Shown here in pieces: positions 47,101 to 58,949 of a stretch of 64,000 nt of DNA. Both the position numbers and the translations under genes were made by a program. Within the stretch, counting starts at the first letter, position 1, and the number at the start of each line of letters is the position of its first letter. The DNA is from Rhinopomastus cyanomelas (Eukaryota; Chordata; Aves; Bucerotiformes; Rhinopomastidae): assembly GCA_013400115.1 (NCBI GenBank), contig VXBP01002786.1, forward strand, positions 350,656-414,655. Direction: 5' to 3'. The notes beneath the pieces are model-generated. The model did not search any database, was not told the DNA's origin, and saw nothing but the letters and a program-made list of their open reading frames with translations.

Positions 47101-50100
47101 GGAGCAGAGGGCTCCAGCCAGCCCAGCTCCTCCCTTTGCCCCCAGACACTTTGCAGCATGTTTCCTTTATTCCACGTCCCAGGTTTTTTGAAATCCCTAT
47201 TTTCTGTGTTTTTCCACAGGCAAAAAGAACAATGACTTCTTGTTTCTGGGCCTGTCTTCCCTGGAGGGATCACGTCACTCTGCTGGAGCTTGTTTCCTGC
47301 CCTGCTTGCTTGGTCATCACTGCTGATGTAATACCCGGAGGGGCTGCGCATGCCAGGGGGAACTGAGGGGAGCTCAGAGAGACTTCTTCCCTCCTTAAAA
47401 CAAATTACTAATATAACCCCCCCGCAATGGAGAAAGAGCCCTGGGCCCCGACCTGCTCGCGAGAGGAATATTCGCCACAATTTCTAGATGAGCTTTGTGT
47501 CTCCACTCTTGTTCCAAACAAACTCCTGGAGGCGCCGCCACCGACGGGGAGCTGCGCTTTCTCCCCAGGCGGCGCTTGCCCTGGACGGCCCCCTCGTTGC
47601 CGTAGGGTCTCTCGCCTCAGGCCTGGCAGCAAAGGGTCAAACCACACTGCCGGGGTTAATGGGATGGCAGGAGCCAGGTCCCCTCATCCCAGCAGGCCAC
47701 ACAACTGTTCCCATGCTGGGCTGGCCAAACCCTGTTGCTGCTCTTTGTTGTTCTGCTGAGCCAGCACCTTCCCGCCTCCCGCAAGTCAAGGGGCCTGGCA
47801 ATCCCCTGCTATCGCCTCCAAAAAGGGACGACCACAGCAAGAAAGTGTTTGTTTTTCCTCCTACGTCCTCGGCCTGCCCCGGGGAGCTGCCAGAGGAGAT
47901 TTTCTTTTTATTCACCGTGGAAACCAGAATAATAAGAAAAGGGCGCCCTGCTCCCCGCCGTGCTGTCTGTGCCGGTGAGCCCGGCTTCGCCGCAAAGCCC
48001 CGGCTCCAGCAGCTCTCCGGGCAAGGGGCTGCTTCCCCTCGCTCTGCCTGGGGGCCCTGGCTCCTAGCCCTGGACGTGCAGGGACCACTGGAGTGGGAGG
48101 CTGCTAGCAGTGGGGATGGGGGAACAACTGAGAGCGACCAAGATGCACCCCTTCATCACCCCAACTCGTCACACCCCATCCTATCCCAGCCCGTCTCTGC
48201 AGCATCCCTCCTCCAGCACTGCTTGGTGCACCCATTCATCCCATCCCACCCCATTCCAGTCACACTGAATCTTCTCAGGATTTCCTTGGTTGGTTGATCC
48301 TTAAGATCGTAACAAAATCAACCCAAACCCATCCTCGAACCCACAAAACGGAGACTTTCCCTGCAAGACTGGCATCTCCTGTCCCAGCAGCCTCATCCAT
48401 AGGTGACATCATCCTCAGGTGTCACCACATCCACCATGGCTCAATCTTAGTAGGTACCAGTGTCTCCATCACCCAAAGGACTTTCCAAAACCCACCCTAA
48501 GTGATCCATTTGTGTGAAGTCAAGATGAAAAACCCTGCTTTCCTTCCTCCTCAGCAGAGGCAATGGGTCAGGGTAAGGATGTCTATGGAGATGCCTCCTG
48601 GGGGTTGGTCAAGAGCAAGGAGCACTGATTAAGAAAGGGCACCTTGGTTGAGCCCCATGAGAAAGAGCTATCTGTCCCTGTTGCTTAGATGTCACCCAGC
48701 CTCAGCCTTCACCAGCCAAGTCCTACTTTGTATGAGACAGTTCCTCCCCTGAGCAAAGCTTGGGTGACCGCTGGGTCCTCTGCATCAGCTTTGAGTAGGA
48801 GAGACCATGACTGTTGGTGTCTGCTCCCCATCTCCCTGCCAGAGCCTGGCCTGCTGCGTTCATCCCCCTCTTCTGACCAAACTGCAGGACGTGCTCCTCT
48901 CCCAACTCCAGCACGGCCTGGCCACCTACAGATTTAGGGCTGAAACCTCTCACTTTCACCGGCTGGTCTAGATGGAGGCTCACAAAAGCCTTAGCAAACT
49001 CCTTCAGAAAAGCTGGTGGGATCTATTTGCTTCATTAATCCCTCAGGTGTCCCAGGAGGAGCCAGGAATGCCACGCATTCCTGAGCAAACAGGGTGGATT
49101 AGGAGGCTCTTGGGGAGTTTAGGAGCACAATTAACATCTGCTTCAGCTTTATAGTGTTTGGACCAGCTAAAGAACCTGCTCTGTGTGGCCCTGCAGGTCA
49201 GGGCTTGGAAGGGTTTTTGGTGACCCCCAGGGAGGTGCCAGCTTTCCCCAAACAAACCTTGGCTGGGACAATGGGAGGTGATCCAAAGGAGAGGCCAGGC
49301 AGTGGGATGGCCCAGAAAGCCCACTCCATGGCCTAGTGAGGTGATCTTTATTCCCTTCTTTGGGTTTATTAAGGAAAAACGTGAACGAAGTTGAGGGCTC
49401 CTGTGTCCCATCAGTGGGGTTGTTGGCAAACAAGGGTTGGCTGCCCATCCACGGGCACCCTGACACCCTTGGCAGAGCCACTGTCTTGGTCCAGCTTCCA
49501 AACTGGAAATACGAACCAGGACAACAGCCTTTGCCAAGAGGGAGAAGATAAGCCTGACAGGCATCTGTCAGCTCATCCACAGGGCAGCAGTCACCACGGA
49601 CGTGGGACCTCCAGCATCCCTCATCCCTCTGGCCCTTGCCTGGCAGGAGCAGAAGTCTGGAGGAAGCTCTTCTCTGTGCAAATGTCCCCAAGCCCTTTCC
49701 CACACATCTTCAGCAGGGCCAGGGAGACCTCGGTTTGACCCAACCCCTCTGCTCTCATAGCGTTTCCTTGCTCGCACGCAACGGGGCAGGGCTGGATGAA
49801 TGTTTACCCCAGCACGATTCCTCTGGGACAGGTTTTTCCCAGAAACTAGGGATGGGGCTGGATGGGTTACTGAGTCAGACTGGTCAGAGGCTCCAGCTGA
49901 GATGGGTTTCCCAAGGGATGGGCAAGGAACGGCCCCCCCCCAAGGCTGCTGCCACTCATGCCCTCCAGCCTCTTCTTCCAGTTTCACCACAGAGCAAAAA
50001 CACTCTGAGCAAGCCTCAGCCAAAAGCCACCGGATTTCACCCGGATCGGGGTCAGTAGGAGGAGAAATGACAGTGTTCCTGCTGCAGCCTTGGTCCCCTG

Positions 50101-51490
50101 CTTGTGACCAGCCTGAGGTCGAGATGGGGTGATAAGTTCTGGGTGAAGCATCACAGATTCCCCACTCCGTGAACGGAACACGGTCCAGGTTGACGAGGGA
50201 TATGGCACTGTCCTACCCCAGGAGCAAGTTTTGATGCCCCCCCAAGCCATGACACACAGCTACCCCATGCAGGCAAGATGACCTGGGACACGGCACAGAA
50301 CGACTCCATCACCGAACCACCCCACAAGTACGGGATGACCTGAGGCATGGCACAGAGCCACCCCACGAGTAGTGTCCTCCATCCCACAGCACAGACCCAC
50401 CCCACAAGGATGGAGTAGCCTGGTAAGTGGCACAGAGCCACCCCAAGCTCAGACCCCACTGGCACTTGTTCCTTTTTCCCCCCTCCCTGTTTTTCACCAC
50501 CTCAGACTTCATTCCCAAAACACATAGAGACTCCAAGAGTCTCCAACACGTGTCCAGGGCAGCATCCTTGGAAGGTGACTGGCACCACACATGGGTGCAG
50601 AGGGTTCTGCCCCGGGGTGCTGAAGCACCCAGGGCACCATCCCACCCTAGGGATCTGCCCACACCCCAGTGTCCTTCAAGACTCACCCCGTCCGCCCTGG
50701 CTGGGCCTGTAGACGCTGCCCACGTTGACCCGGGCTTGGGTATCAGGGACAGCTTGTGGCATTTCAGGGCTCCTGGCTGGCAAGTAGGGCTCGGGGCGAG
50801 GAACCCCGTAAGGCTCCAGCACCCGGAAAGGCGGCTGCGGCTCGTAGGGTGGAAACTGACCCACGTAGCCCGTCCCGGCGGGAGCCTGCAGGTTATCCGT
50901 TGAGGCGATGCTGCGCCCGGCCGGTTGCTGGTTCACGTACGAGTCCTGCTCCGGCGAGCCCCCGGTGTCGTGGTACAGGCTGTGCGAGTACCGGCGGTCC
51001 AACCCATCGACCGGCTGGGCCACGGCCGGCACGTAGGGGCGCTCGGCCGCAGGGTAGTAGCCCTGGGCTCTATAGGGGCTCTGCTCTTCCCCGTAGTCCT
51101 CGTAGCGCGCCCGGGTTTGGTACGGGAACACGACGCTGGCCCCAGCNNNNNNNNNNNNNNNCCCCCCCCCGCCGCCCCCGCCGCCCCCCCGCCCCCGCGG
51201 TGCTGGCTGTACGCCTCGTCGTAGCCGTCGTGCGAGGCGGCCGCGGGCAGCTGCGGGTACAGCGGCTGCCCCACGGCCGCGTAGGCGAAGGCTGACGACG
51301 AGGAGGCCGCCGAGGACGGCTGGCGGGAGCGGGCGGCGGGTCGGAGCCGTTGCGAAGCGGTTCCGTCGCCCAAAGGGCCGTCCCGCCAGTTGTCGGGCAC
51401 CTGCCCGAAGCCGAAGGGATGTCGCGTTTGTCCCCGCACGGTGGCGGAGCCCGGGCGCGNAGACGGGGGGTGGAGCGGCGCTGCTGGGTC
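44127..51490 (-). CDS. LOXL1: Lysyl oxidase-like 1, 5' end missing and gap in exon 1
   Basis: LOXL1 is a secreted copper amine oxidase that oxidises lysines in tropoelastin and so directs elastic fibre renewal. Exons on the minus strand: exon 1 (part) 51490-50687, then 46039-45931, 45162-45025, 44756-44600, 44512-44417 and 44246-44127. Lengths of 109, 138, 157 and 96 match the LOX family. Exon 1 holds the Pro/Tyr-rich pro-region ([32 protein letters not shown]). The catalytic domain shows the copper-binding [16 protein letters not shown], the quinone-cofactor lysine in [11 protein letters not shown], its partner tyrosine in [13 protein letters not shown], and the end [12 protein letters not shown]. 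The 15 N in exon 1 separate two different reading frames, so the gap length is wrong or an indel is present. Before 51490 an in-frame TAG appears, and the signal peptide and first 100 or so residues are absent. Confidence 0.95.
45385..45835. repeat. Pyrimidine-rich low-complexity tract in LOXL1 intron 2
   Basis: About 450 bases of C and T without a strict unit, for example ttccctctttccttctcc, broken by a CR1 tail near 45510-45562. Antisense open frames here are artefacts of composition. Confidence 0.8.
45510..45562 (+). mobile_element. CR1 3' tail fragment
   Basis: ggaacgagatgatctctg, then gtcccttccaacccaaaac and atcctgagatt, match the last 50 bases of CR1, inside LOXL1 intron 2. Confidence 0.8.
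45897..45945 (-). repeat. LOXL1: Triplicated splice-donor sequence at LOXL1 exon 2
   Basis: The word ccctacctggc recurs three times at 15-base spacing. On the minus strand this gives three CCAG/GTAGGG-type donors in a row. Only the most exon-proximal donor (exon end 45931) keeps the frame, because reading on meets a TAG at once. Confidence 0.75.
46735..47010. repeat. Cytosine/thymine-rich decayed repeat (ccatcctcat type)
   Basis: The words cccatcctcat, tatcctcat and accccatc recur irregularly in LOXL1 intron 1. A C homopolymer lies just upstream near 46527-46540, next to an undetermined base. Confidence 0.6.
50195..50455. repeat. Degenerate tandem repeat in LOXL1 intron 1
   Basis: The words cacggcacagaac, catggcacagagccacccc and gtggcacagagccacccc recur, with cacaagtacgggatg-type linkers, over about 260 bases. 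These are imperfect units of some 55-80 bases. Confidence 0.55.
51147..51161. other. Assembly gap (15 N) next to C/G homopolymers
   Basis: The gap lies inside LOXL1 exon 1, between the codons for a Gly/Ala-rich stretch and [19 protein letters not shown]. It is followed on the plus strand by poly-C and CCG-rich sequence up to about 51200, which is hard to sequence. Confidence 0.95.
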
Positions 51491-51504
51491 CTAAAGAGTG
51501 AGCC

Positions 51505-52340
51505 CGGAGGTGCTGCTGCGTGCAAAGTGGACCCACTCGGGGCAAAAGAAGGGGAATTTCGTGGGGCGATGCTTTTCTTAACCCTGAAATTTGGTGGGTT
51601 TGTACCCGGCAAGACGCACCCCTTCGTTCTTCGAGTTCGATCTTATGGATCTTTGAAAGGGCTTCTCTGAGCAAAACGCACCTCCTCGGAGTAAGAAAGC
51701 CTCAAATGTGGTGGATTTACACCTAACTTGCACCTCTTCCATATTTGGGTTCAGTTCTGCAGGTTTTGTGCCCAGGAACTACCTCCAGCACAATTCCTGC
51801 CCATCAGGAGATGGAGAAGGGGCACAAAATGAATCCACTTGGGGGGAAAAAACCCTTAATTTTGTGGGTTTACACATGGCAAGAACACCCCTTCATTCAA
51901 TTTGGCAGAGTTTGGGGCCCATGAAGGGCTGCTGTGTGCAAAATGCACCCACATGGACTAAAAACATGGGAATTTCATGGGTTTGTGCTTTTCTAACCCA
52001 GAAATTTTATGAGTTTGTACCTGGCAAGATGCACTTCTTCAGTATTTGAGTTCAATTCTGCAGAGTTTTGGGGCGTAGGAAGAGCACCCTGACCCTTGGT
52101 GATCTGACATCGAGAAAAATGCAAAAATTTGGGTTCAGTTCTGTAGGGTTTGGGCCTAGGAACTGGCTCCAGCATGGATGCTGCCTGCTGGGAGCTGAAG
52201 GAAGGGCTGTAGAGTGCTGCTTACGTGCAAAATGCACCCACTCAGCATAAAAACCTGAGGTCTTTGAGCTTTACATTTGTTCAGGCTCCAGAACAATGCA
52301 CCCCTTTAAAATTTGGGGTGAATTCTGCCTCTTTGGGGTT
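51505..52340. repeat. Diverged tandem repeat directly upstream of LOXL1 exon 1
   Basis: Blocks recur in order: a gtgcaaaatgcaccca-type word (near 51511, 51661, 51819, 51928 and 52216), then aaaatttggtgggttt-type, tttgtacccggcaag-type, and gagttcgatctt or gggttcagttctgcagg-type words. Units appear to be about 110-160 bases, with five or six copies of differing completeness. Confidence 0.7.
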
Positions 52341-55300
52341 ACACCATGGCCTTAAAATAGGGGTCAGGTTCATGGAAAGCATTGATGGAGCAAGAGGATG
52401 GCATTCTGCCCTGCAGCGCCGCTTGGAAGGACACTGTTTTCACCCCAGGCAGAGTAAGTTCACAACAGTGACTGTCCCACCCTACAGGCCAGATACCAGA
52501 GCAAGGATCTGGACTAGCACAAACCCCTGATAGATTTCAAAAGGGAAACTGCCAAAAACCTGGAGCTTTCCTCCAGAATGAAGGGTCTCAGCATCCTTCC
52601 CAACATCCACCCTGGGGAAGTTGAGGCAGAGCCCCAAAAGTTGCAGTGGACCCCTCCATGCTCTGCCACCCCCATCCCGGCAGCTGCCCTTGTGCCACCA
52701 ACATTTTCCTGTTGCTTTAAGTCCCAGCCTTAGGGACGGGTGTTTTCCTTTTCCCCTTTTCCCTGCTGCTTTCAATCCTGGCTCCATCCCCATCTTCGGA
52801 GCCAGGAGGACCCAGCACTGAATTTTACTAGACAGGCTGAGACCCCCTGAATTCGCTGCATGCCCCAATATTCTCTCTGCTTGTTCTCGCTCCTGCCTGT
52901 GCTCCTCCCTTCTCCCCACAGGGACTGGAAATACCAGAGTTGATGTAAGAGGCAGCGGGGCTGGCCAGGAAGGAAAGCCTGGACTAACCTCCTCCTCCTG
53001 CAGCCCCGTGTTCTGAATGGGGCCAGGGACATGGTGGTGGGCTGGCTGGGGGTCGCACCCCTCCACATGTCCCCAGTCAGCATTCTGGGGTGAGACAGAA
53101 CTTAACGTGATGGACACACAGACACAGCTGGTGTGTGGCAAAAGGGAGTCGGAGGGGTGGTGGCAAGGGGGGTCCCATAGGTTTGGGCTGATGGTGTGGG
53201 TCCTGCATCTCATCGCACTCCCTAGAGTGTTGCCTGTGAGACAGGATGTGACCTGGAAGGACCACCAGCGCATAAACCTTGATGGGGTGGAGGGTCTGAC
53301 TCTCTGTCCCCTCGAGGGTTCAGCAGCCCCAAAGGGGGTGGCCTGGGCCATCTGTTCCAAATTAGGCCACCAAGATGTGACATTGGAGGACCTTGTCCTG
53401 CTCTACTGGGGGAAGGGATTCCAGCCCCACTAGATGGTGCCAGCAGCCCACGCTTCTTGTTCCTGGGTCTCAGCACACACTGGACATCCCAACACACTGG
53501 AGGAGAAATAGAGCTTCCGAGATCCATCTTGGTGGGACATTTCTCCTAGCTCTTGTAAATGAAATCGGTTTATTTCCCACAAAAACCCTGCCCCACTTCC
53601 AGCCCATCTGAATGCTTGGCGACACAACCTGGATCTTGGCTAAGCTGGGAAAATCCATGATGTTTCTCAAGGTGAAAGTCTATGAATGTTTTCACCTTCT
53701 CAGCTGGCATCATGCTCTGATCTCCCAGGCCTGGCCACCATTATGGTCCCTGCGTACAGGCCAGCCTTTGCTGGAAACACCACTTACCCCAGACAGGAAA
53801 GGGGCGATGGATGTCATCACCAGGAACATCACCCTCAGGAGCCATGAAGTCCCAAAAGCCCAGAAGGGGCGACCCAAGGTGGTACTCACAGTCTCAAACC
53901 CACCCACTTGTCTCTCACCCATCCAGCAGCACCACCCTGGGGGTCTCATTTACCCCCACAAATAGGTCCCAGTACCCCCTGGAGGTCCCCCACCCCAGCA
54001 TACACCCTTCCGCAGGCTTCTCTCCTGGATGGCAGGAGATGGAATCAATTAGGGAGGCTGAGTGGACAATAACACGTTTTTAAAGCGTGGTGCACGCACC
54101 GGGTCGCTCCAGAGCGGGTTATTTATAGGATGCATCTCTAACCTGAATCTTACTGAGTGGCTCTGGGGGATGATGCCGGATGGGTCCTGGGTGGTTCAGG
54201 GCCCCCTCCTCAGCCGATGCTCTCCAGTCATCACCAGTCCCTCCGTGGGTCCAGCAACACGTTTCAAAGCAAGTCACGAGGTGTATCCTGCGGGCTGCAT
54301 CCTGAGCAGGTTAGGGCTAGCAAACACTGTCATTTCCAGCTGTCCCAGCTGAGAACTGGGAGGTGGAGTTGTCTCACAAAGCCTAAACCTCAGCTCATCC
54401 CAAGGGTAGGATGTTCCAGCCACCTACCCACAGCAAGAGCAATTAAATGCCTCGCACAACCATCTTGTCCTTCTTTGTGTTGGTGGTTGTTGCAGTTGTC
54501 ATCTTCCTCCTCACACTTTATTCCCCCAGGTGCTCTTGGGTGTTTAATATTCCCCCAAGGTTTAACCCCCCCCACAGCAGGATCGATGAACTGCCTCCCA
54601 CCACCACTTTCTTCCTCCTTCTCCTCACCTTTTATCCCCTCTGGCTGCTCTCAGGTGTTTAACATCTCTTCCCCAGGTTTAACTCATCACTGCCTGGGTC
54701 CTCTAGGGTGGGCTGGGAGCCGGAACGGTGGTGGCCACTGCCACCGGCAGAGGGCTGTCCCCAAGCCTTACCAGGAGAGCCCATACTCGCAGTGGGGCCC
54801 CCAAACTCGTTTAACTCACCAGACAGAGTCAACATCTTTCCCCACCCCTCAGTTTCTCCCCGAGCCCAGCAGTGGGAAGCTGAGCTGATGGTAGGGAGGA
54901 TAAATAAACCTCAGCACAACCCTCGCCTTTCCTACAGCTGCTCGAACAGGGGAAACGCCACCCACCACCGTGACAAATGTCCTTGTCTGGCTCACAAGTG
55001 GAGGAACACCCAGAGAGCAGAGGCTGCTCACGCTCCGGAGAGGTAGGTGTATAAACATACAGTGAATAAGAGGAGTAGTTTTGTTTGTTCTGCTCCTACC
55101 TGATTTAAAAGCTTCTGGGTGAGCAAGTCCTCTCTGCTGCAAGCACAAATCAGCAGCATTGCTGTCACTGGCTGACTATCACCCTGCTTTGTGCTCTATA
55201 ATGCAACGTTAGGACCTCAGCACTTACTCTTAGTGGAAGGCTTTCTGCTCCAGTGAAGGCTGGAGGGAAGCTCCCTGAGGGTCACCCCTGGTTTTACCTA

Positions 55301-57770
55301 GAAAACCCCAAACCCACCTCCTTTTTGCCATTCACAGCAAGGAGTAATTGTTGTTTCCTCTAATATTTGCTGCGGGAGATCTGCAGGGTGAAATCTCTCC
55401 TGGAGGAAGAAATGAGAGGTCTCACTATAGGTCCAGATCACCTCACTGTGATGCTTCTCCTTTTCCCCAGTCAAACCAAGGCTGCAGCTCTCTGAAAACC
55501 TCACCCCTGCACATGGCTGGGTAGAAGGGGGTGGTGGTGGGGAAATTCCCCTGTGAGGAAAGCAAGAGAAATCAAGCTCTGTCTTCTTCAGGCAGACCAG
55601 CCACATTTAAACACAGGTTTGAACAGCTGTTACTGCATCCCTTCGTGCTGGAAACCATTCCTGGGTTACTGTCCTCCATGTGCTCCACAGTGGACATCTC
55701 CATTAGGAGCAATTGAGAACAAGCAGCAGGAACTGCACGGGGAGAAAAAAAAGCCAATACATTGGCATTTGGGTTGAGGAGAGGCAAAGACTTCTTGTAA
55801 ATCTGCTCGTTGGCTTTTTTGCTGATGACAGAGGAAGTGGCAGTAGCAGATTTGTGTGTGGAAAAGGAACTGGGAAACGGAAGCAAAAAAACCCCAGACC
55901 TCAAGAGTTTAGAGGTTTCACTCTGCAGGAGTGAGCACTTTCTTTCCCACTCCAGCAACCTCAAACCCTGCTTCCCAAAATCCTTGGGAGTTGCCACACC
56001 TTCACCCTACAGAGAAGGTGTTTCCTCCAGCCATTCATACTCGAGAAGAAGTGAAGCCCAGTTCTTTGAGGTAGCCTCTTGTCCTTTTTGAAACATCCCC
56101 AGTCCTTCCAACTGTCCTTGCTGGTCTTGGAGAAAGGAACTGTAAAGCTGCAGGATGCTTGTCCTGGCTGTGCCTCAGTTTCCCTCCCCACTGGAAAGAG
56201 AGAGGGAGGGAAACGGGACATGTGGACAGCTGAAGCTGGCCCACAGGGAAGGGGATGTGGCACCTATCCTGCCTCTTTGCCCACAACCGCTCACTGGGTG
56301 CTCAGTACCTTCAGCCACTTCCATCCCATCACCTCGGTCCAGCTCATCCAGGAACTCACTTCTGTGCACTGACCCCACACATGGCGTCACCCTGGGAAAG
56401 AAAAAACCTGAGACAACCCCTGTATTGGATGCCCCACAACCTCCCCCCAGAACAGCTACGTCCCACCTTAATTAGGGAGCAGCCAGCGGCCTGGCTGGGC
56501 ATGGGAAATTAAATAAAGGACGAGGAGGGGCTGCCAAGGATGGGACAATCCCATTGCAGCGTCAGTCTACAGGAAGGATGGCTCATCCCCAGGTCCTATG
56601 GCAAGAGTGAGGCAGCTCATAAGCCAGTGTCTAGTTCTGTTCAGACTGGTGTAAACTGGTCCCCAGCAGCATCCCCCCAGAAAGGGGATTTCAAGCAAAA
56701 CCTCTGTCCCCTTTGCACCATTGGGCAGGGTCAGGCTGCAGCCAGTACAAGGCTGATTACCAATGTGCTCTCGTTTATCCTGCCCCAGCTGCCCGTGCCG
56801 TGGTGTCTAACCCAGCCGAGGGCAGCTGCAGCCCCAGACCGGCTCGCGCTCACCGACTGACCTTGGTACTCCCACTGGGAAGGGAAAAAACCCAGCCTAG
56901 GAGGGTGGGGTTTCTGCGGCGAGCCCAGCAGCAGAGCCAGCTCTGCTGAGCACCTCTCCAACGCAGCCTGTTCTGTGACGATTGTACACAGTATTTGTGC
57001 AAGGCTGATGCAGTGGAGGGACTCGGATCACTGCCTGCACTACAGCTGTGGTCCTTAAAGTCATCCACTCCCACCCTCCAGAGTCCCCCTTGAATAAATT
57101 CGGTACCAAGGAGGACTGAGATACTGCCAAATCAAAATGTCAGCAAGGTAGTCTGTGAAAAGAGCTGATACTTTATATGAAATCAATGAAATATGACAGT
57201 TAAAAAAACCCCAACCCAACCCAAAACTAAAGACAAATACCCTGCTAGCTGCAGGAGGAGCTCAAGAGGGAACTGCCATTCTGCAGCGGGATGAAGGGTT
57301 AAGGCCCATTGCTAGAGTGGGGAGGGAAGAGGACACATAGACGTGCGGTGTTGGGCTGGGCATGGAGCTGCAGAGGTGGTGGTGCACGGGGGGGGTTTGG
57401 GACACTCCAAGGTGCCATGGTGCTGGGGATTCAGGCCAGTGCCTCTCCAGAGTCTCCCTCTACTATCCCTGGGTATGGTGACTGCTTACAGCAGCTGCCC
57501 AGTGTTTGCTCCCAGGAGCTTTTGCATAAAATGTCCCCTGAATTTAGCAGGGAGTACATAGGCACTGGGTTCAAAAGGAAGCCAAGATACAGCCTGAAAG
57601 CTTCCCTAACCTTCCTCAGATAACCTAGAAGTATAAGAAGTCATTAAAAGGTTAATTCTGCCTGTTGCTCTTTCCTAGCATGTATTTGATGCACGGCAGC
57701 TCCTAGTTAACCATCTTCAAGTGTATGAAAATAATGATTTCTTGGCAAAATAAGGAATTCCAAGGGGTTG
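52341..57770. other. Non-coding stretch between LOXL1 and FBXO9
   Basis: About 5.4 kb with no gene I can support. The first part is GC-rich like the LOXL1 region, and the base composition falls towards that of the FBXO9 region between about 55 and 58 kb. Open frames up to 292 codons (52482-53360, minus) have no recognisable domain. Confidence 0.55.
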
Positions 57771-57787
57771 CATGTTCAAAGTCATTA

Positions 57788-57793
57788 TTTATT
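57788..57793 (-). terminator. FBXO9: Poly(A) signal of FBXO9
   Basis: TTTATT on the plus strand reads AATAAA on the minus strand, about 1.16 kb beyond the FBXO9 stop. The AT-rich sequence between them fits a long 3' UTR. Confidence 0.6.
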
Positions 57794-58865
57794 GATGTAT
57801 TTTTAATCATGTAGCTCCTCGCAAAGACACGCTGTATAAATTTTGGAACAATATAGTTCTGTCCACAGCTTTCACATTTTAGTCCTCAAGTCCACATCAC
57901 CATTTCGAAACGAGATGCTCAAAGGTTGCAAAATGCCTTAAAAAAACAACAGACAGCTTTAGTCCTTTCAGAATCCAAGACATACACAAGCAGCATTACA
58001 GTGTCTGCACTATACCCCCAAGCAACATATGCAGGAGAAGCAGCACACAGCACCTGTACCAAACCTCAAGGTACACTTCATTATTAGCAGTACATACACC
58101 TCAACATCTACAGCAGCTTCAGGGTTTATCTTAGTACAACAAACGCTCAAAGGCTTTACAGCATCTGCAGCAAGGTTAGATGAGGGACTGTAAGACGTTA
58201 CGGTCACGTCCAAGTGAGCCCTGCATTTGTACGCACGCCAGCAGTACAAGGGAACATCTCGCTGCCCACAACCCGCTTCCCTTCAAGCCTGCTGCATGGA
58301 AACCAGGTTCCAGTAAGCTTCTACCAAGATAAAATTACATTTATAGCCAGCTGGCATCACTACCTTGGTGGGGACATGCACCTCTGTGGTTATATTTTAT
58401 AGTTCATGCTTGCTTGCCCTCGATTTTTCTTTTCTTAAGGTTAATGTCAACAAAATGCCATATCTTAAAGGCAAACAAAATGAGCTCAATTTAAAGAAAA
58501 CATTTATTTGAAGTTCTTTTAAGTCACACAGCTTAACAGATGTAAGACAACCTTTTCCTCTTCACATTTCAAGTCTTCACCAGAGACCACATGCACTGTC
58601 CCTAGACAGTGGGATTTTCCCACAACAATTCCTTTTGAACAAACCGGTGTCCAGGAAGATGAACGCTCACATTTTAAGCAAACTGCTTTACAAAATCTGT
58701 TTAAAAATAAAACAACTAAACAAACAACAAAACTTTGCTAGTGAATTCTTGTCACAAAGCTGTTTAACACTCAGAAGCCTGATCCCAAAACACAACCCCA
58801 GCCTTTCATAAGCGAGTAAAACACACAGCCTCCAAAAAACGCCCCAGAATTTCAAAGTAGTTCCA

Positions 58866-58880
58866 AACACACACACACAT
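58866..58880. repeat. Short CA dinucleotide run in the FBXO9 3' UTR
   Basis: About seven AC/CA units. Confidence 0.7.
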
Positions 58881-58949
58881 TTGTAACTTAAGTGCTCGTT
58901 AGCTACAACCTTTCGCTCATGCAGGAGTTGTGAGAGGAGAAGGTGTTTC

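Larger units (their letters stand above)
46040..50686 (-). other. LOXL1 intron 1
   Basis: A 4.6 kb intron bounded by a gtgagt donor at exon 1 and a cggcag acceptor at exon 2. Besides the repeats listed, I see no second gene in it. Confidence 0.8.
57770..58949 (-). other. FBXO9: FBXO9 3' UTR
   Basis: AT-rich sequence between the stop codon and the AATAAA signal, without long open frames on the minus strand. Confidence 0.6.

Noticed and set aside
45524..47366. Several plus-strand frames of 120-240 codons
   Set aside because: They translate the CT-rich tracts into Phe/Ser/Pro/Leu runs and overlap LOXL1 exon 2 in antisense.
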